Both the position numbers and the translations under genes were made by a program. A stretch of DNA of 64,000 bases from Micromonospora cremea (GTDB lineage: Bacteria; Actinomycetota; Actinomycetes; Mycobacteriales; Micromonosporaceae): contig NZ_FSQT01000001.1 of NCBI RefSeq assembly GCF_900143515.1, positions 1,116,001-1,180,000 of the forward strand, written 5' to 3'. Below the pieces are notes generated by a model. That model saw nothing but the letters and a program-made list of their open reading frames with translations. It was not told the DNA's origin and did no database searches. Below are positions 61,601 to 64,000 of the stretch, piece by piece. The number at the start of each line of letters is the position of its first letter. The first letter of the stretch is position 1.

Positions 61601-64000
61601 CTCACCGCCGACGCCACACCGCCGATCCGGCTGGTGCACGCGTTCACCCTGGACGGCGCGCCCACCGGCACCGACATCGGGGCCACCTGGGCCGCTCAGG
61701 ACCTGGGCTTCTTCAGTGCCCTGCACCTGGTGCAGGCGCTCGCCGGCGCCGGCCTCACCGGCGAGGAGCACGGCGTCGCCCTGGACCTGGTCACCGCCGG
61801 CACCGGCGACGTGCGCGGCGACGACCTGCGTCGCCCGGAGCACGCCACCCTCACCGGGTTGGCCCGGGTGCTCCCCGCCGAGCTGCCCGGGCTGGCCGTC
61901 CGTCTCATCGACGCGGATCCAACCGACGACGACGCCAGCACGGTGGTCGCCGAGCTGCGCCGTCCCCGGGAGCCCGAGGTGGCCCTGCGCGGCGGCCGCC
62001 GCTGGGTGGCCGACGTCGAACAGGTGACGATCGACGCCGAGGGTGAGCCGGGCGCGGTGCGCGACGGCGGCCGGTACCTGGTCACCGGTGGGCTCGGTGG
62101 GATCGGCATCACCCTGGCCGAGGACTTCGCCACCCGGGCCCGCGCGCGGCTGGTGCTGCTGGCCCGCTCCGGGCTGCCGGAGCGCGAGCGGTGGGACGAC
62201 CACCTCGCCGTGCACGGCGACGATCGCGCGGGTCGGGCGATCGCGGCGATCCGGCGGATGGAGGCCGCCGGCGCCGAGGTGCTGGTGCTCGCCGCGGACG
62301 TCACCGACCCGGCCGACCTGCGCCGGGTCCGCGACGCCGCGACGGCCGCGTACGGCGGCATCGACGGCATCGTCCACGCGGCCGGCCTGCCCGGCGGCGG
62401 GATGGCCGAGGTCAAGGAGCGGGCTGAGGCCGAACGGGTGCTCGCCCCGAAGCTCGCCGGCACCCTCGCCCTCGCCCAGGTCTTCGGCGACCTGCCCCTG
62501 GACTTCGTGGTGCTCTGCTCGTCCATCACCGCGGTGGTCGGCGGCTTCGGGCAGGTGGACTACTGCGCCGCCAACGCCTTCCTGGACGCGCACGCCCGCT
62601 CCGGCGCCGGCTGGCGGGCTCCGGTGCTGTCGCAGAACTGGGGCGGCTGGGCCGAGGTGGGCATGGCGGTCGAGACCGCCGCGCCGGCCGGCTTCCGGGC
62701 TGCCGGTCGCGACACGGTCACCAGCGCGGTCGACCACCCGGTGCTCACCACGAAGGTCACCGGGCCGGCGGAGACCGTGCTGCACGGCCTGGTCTCCGCC
62801 AGCACCCACTGGCTGCTCGACGAGCACCGGATCGGCGGCGTGCCGGTCGTACCGGGCACCGCCCACCTGGAATCGGTGCGGGCCGCGGTGGCCGTTGCGC
62901 TGCCCGCTCCCGGGCCGGGCGCGGCGGTGGAGCTGCGCGACGTGGTCTTCCTGGAGCCGTTCGCGGTGCCCGACGGCACCGTCGCCCAGTACCGGGTGGA
63001 GCTGACGCCGGCCGACGACGGCGGCACCGACTTCGCGGTCCGCAGCCTGGCCGATGGCCGACTGCGCACCCACGTGCGCGGCGCGGCCGGTTGGACCGAC
63101 GAGCCGGCCCCGCCGGCTGCCCCGGCCGTCCCGGCCGGCCGCCGGGTGGACGACGACGCCTCCTTCGGCCGGGGCCGAACCAGCATGCTCACCTTCGGGC
63201 CGCGCTGGGCCGCGCTGGGCGAGCACCACCTGGCCGACGGCTCCGAACTGGCGGTGGTCGAGGCACCCGCCGCGGCCGTCGGCGACCTGCCCGCCTGGGG
63301 CCTGCACCCCGCGCTGCTGGACGTGGCGACCGCGTTCGGCCGGGGCCAGGGCAGCGGCACGTACCTGCCGCTGTCGTACGGCCGGATCGTGGTGCGGGGG
63401 CCGCTGCCGGCCCGGTTCACCAGCGAGCTGCGGCACCGGCCCGGCGACACCGACGAGGTCGTCGCCGCCGATCTGTCGCTGCGCGACCCGGACGGCCGGG
63501 AGCTGGTCGCGATCAGCGACTTCGTGCTGCGCCGGGTCGACCAGGGCGCGGTCACCGGCGGTCTGACCGGACCGTCCGGTACGGACGCCGACGCGGTGGC
63601 GCCGACCTCGACCGAGGACATCCGGCCGCTGGACGGCGCGGAGGCGTTCCGCCGTAGCCTCACCGCCGGCCTCGGCGCCCAGGTGGTCATCGCCACCCGG
63701 ACGGTGGACGACATCCGGCGCCGCGCCGGGCGGGTCACCACCGACAACCTCACCGGCGACGACGCGGTCGCCGACCCGGCGGGGCCCCGCAACGGCGACG
63801 GCAGCGCCCAGCCGGGCACCGAACTGGAGATGACCATCGCCCGGGTGTGGCAGGACGGGCTCGGGGTGGCCGAGGTCGACGTCGACGACGACTTCTTCGC
63901 CCTGGGCGGCAACTCCCTGGTCGCGGTGCAACTCATCGCGGCGATGCGCAGGGCGACCGGGGTGCGGCTGCCGATGCGCAGCCTCTTCGAGACGCCCACC
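58631..64000 (+). CDS. Type I PKS module KS-AT-KR-DH-ACP (3' partial)
   Basis: 1790 residues visible, open at the right edge. KS at about 20-450 (Cys195 in HTACSTSLVAF, His in EAHGTGTAMGD and NIGHLSQPSG). AT at about 550-860 with Ser640 in GHSIGEY and HAFHSPMM, the malonyl-CoA-type motif. KR at about 1000-1340 (TGGLGGIGITLAEDF; Ser in LCSSI, Tyr in GQVDYCAANAF). DH at about 1390-1640 with the catalytic His1399 (HRIGGVPVVP) and Asp in HPALLD. ACP with Ser1762 (DFFALGGNSLVAVQ). The KR precedes the DH, the reverse of the usual DH-KR order. AAGGA lies 7 nt before ATG 58631, 14 bp after the NRPS stop. Confidence 0.9.
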   Translation, partial: MSNPTASDLPDDVTDLPDEGIEPIAIVGLAARLPGAADVHEFWRNLIDGVESVTELTREEQLARGAIVAEVDDPGWVSRAPLVDGYDEFDAALFGMTAREAELTDPQHRLFLESCHTALEDAGYDPTRYDGAIGVYAGTGGNTYLHRNVLRNQRVGGNPHGAVSIATGNSPNYVATNVSYRLDLRGPSLTVHTACSTSLVAFHLACEALRNGECDMALAGGVNIELPHVGYLGMEGFTSPDGRCRPFDAAANGTVWGSGVGVTLLKRLSDAIADGDAIRAVVLGNAINNDGAGKVGFTAPSVDGQASAIAQAVAMADVDPRTVSYVEAHGTGTAMGDPIEVAALSAVYARDTDERGWCGIGSVKSNIGHLSQPSGIVSVIKTVLAMEHGLIPPTINFETPNPAVEFADTPFYVANTLTKWDTDGGPRRAGVSSFGIGGTNAHVVLEEAPAAYRTDRRVRPAHLLRVSAATPSALDAAVQHLAEHLDGAADAGPAYLADVAHTLLVGRRQYPHRRAVVATDIPGAAAALRAPVRGPQPLTNSSAPTVGFLFSGQGAQYAGMGAQLYAEQPRFAAVVDECAELLRPDLGLDLRDLILGRDPAAGEKLTETRYTQPALFTVEYALAALWQAAGVRPAAMIGHSIGEYVAATVAGVLSLPDALRVVAARGRLMQSLPAGSMLAVALDESVVVDLLPDGLCVATVNGPGTCVVAGETVEAFAATLKGKSKVLRTSHAFHSPMMEPILAEFTALMGTVPLRPPTVPFLSNVTGTWITAEQATDPAYWATHLRQPVRFGDCVATLLTAGTWQLVECGPGRQLANLTRMQVGKAAPEQRTLTPLGSLPAAGEATGDLAALLATAGALWCAGLPVRVDADPTARRVPLPTYPFERRRYWIEPDPEQAVAAAPVETGPRPLAEWFAVPVWRQAAPLPPSGSLGRCLVLTAGPRGDALVAGLRAAGADPVPVRPGDAFATADDGYRLRPGVRADHDALVAALTADATPPIRLVHAFTLDGAPTGTDIGATWAAQDLGFFSALHLVQALAGAGLTGEEHGVALDLVTAGTGDVRGDDLRRPEHATLTGLARVLPAELPGLAVRLIDADPTDDDASTVVAELRRPREPEVALRGGRRWVADVEQVTIDAEGEPGAVRDGGRYLVTGGLGGIGITLAEDFATRARARLVLLARSGLPERERWDDHLAVHGDDRAGRAIAAIRRMEAAGAEVLVLAADVTDPADLRRVRDAATAAYGGIDGIVHAAGLPGGGMAEVKERAEAERVLAPKLAGTLALAQVFGDLPLDFVVLCSSITAVVGGFGQVDYCAANAFLDAHARSGAGWRAPVLSQNWGGWAEVGMAVETAAPAGFRAAGRDTVTSAVDHPVLTTKVTGPAETVLHGLVSASTHWLLDEHRIGGVPVVPGTAHLESVRAAVAVALPAPGPGAAVELRDVVFLEPFAVPDGTVAQYRVELTPADDGGTDFAVRSLADGRLRTHVRGAAGWTDEPAPPAAPAVPAGRRVDDDASFGRGRTSMLTFGPRWAALGEHHLADGSELAVVEAPAAAVGDLPAWGLHPALLDVATAFGRGQGSGTYLPLSYGRIVVRGPLPARFTSELRHRPGDTDEVVAADLSLRDPDGRELVAISDFVLRRVDQGAVTGGLTGPSGTDADAVAPTSTEDIRPLDGAEAFRRSLTAGLGAQVVIATRTVDDIRRRAGRVTTDNLTGDDAVADPAGPRNGDGSAQPGTELEMTIARVWQDGLGVAEVDVDDDFFALGGNSLVAVQLIAAMRRATGVRLPMRSLFETPT

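Noticed and set aside
60254..63931. 1225-residue minus-strand open frame opposite the PKS gene
   Set aside because: Same shadow effect; no recognisable protein features, while the plus strand encodes AT, KR, DH and ACP motifs.

Overview
This is a 64 kb window of very GC-rich DNA from a filamentous actinomycete. Codon use, numerous TAnnnT promoters placed for leaderless translation, Tat and lipoprotein signals, a cobalamin-riboswitch-controlled class Ia ribonucleotide reductase, an EccB remnant, and a large NRPS/PKS locus all fit the Micromonosporaceae (Micromonospora-like). The genus is inferred from gene style, not from a marker gene. No rRNA, tRNA, CRISPR array or insertion sequence was recognised.

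Layout. Positions 1-5612 hold a very large secreted GH92 mannosidase (5' end cut by the window), closed by a perfect 50-bp palindrome. After it come a small kinase-fold protein, a B12 riboswitch with nrdA-nrdB (6590-10348), a secreted lipase and a TraR/DksA zinc-finger protein. At 12226-15454 a tightly overlapping three-gene operon joins an acyl-CoA-dehydrogenase-like flavoprotein, a PhnD-like binding protein without signal peptide, and a TusA-like/ferritin-like fusion. An ion channel follows. The stretch 16.7-36.5 kb is ordinary accessory chromosome: regulator/enzyme pairs (TetR-hydrolase, HxlR-NmrA oxidoreductase, MarR-LLM/hemerythrin fusion, ArsR-MFS), a secreted S15 peptidase, a Tat-exported PHP protein, an acyl-CoA dehydrogenase, and two decayed genes (a beta-propeller fragment and a frameshifted MRJP/yellow-family gene). 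At 36.8-39.6 kb lie a spermidine-synthase-like protein, a broken eccB and a methyltransferase. At 39.9-46.4 kb a carbohydrate ABC importer without its own ATPase is transcribed divergently from a dehydrogenase/isomerase/GH63-like catabolic operon. A Nudix hydrolase and a DUF2267-like protein come next.

From about 47.8 kb to the right edge lies a biosynthetic operon, the most interesting part of the window. A cysteine-rich mini-ORF (codons for Cys-Cys, Cys-Cys and Cys) ends one base before the start codon of the first megasynthase gene. The operon then runs: A-PCP-KS with the AT domain missing; a type II thioesterase fused in frame to a LanB (lantibiotic dehydratase N-domain) protein; a 200-residue mini-LanB that keeps only the two ends of the LanB fold; an NRPS with order A-PCP-C-PCP; and a PKS with the unusual order KS-AT-KR-DH-ACP, cut by the window edge. 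Each junction overlaps by 4 bp, except the last one (14 bp gap), so the genes are almost certainly co-translated. Finding tRNA-dependent LanB chemistry inside an NRPS/PKS assembly line is the best candidate here for an undescribed system. Its product and its LanB substrate are not deducible from the sequence alone.
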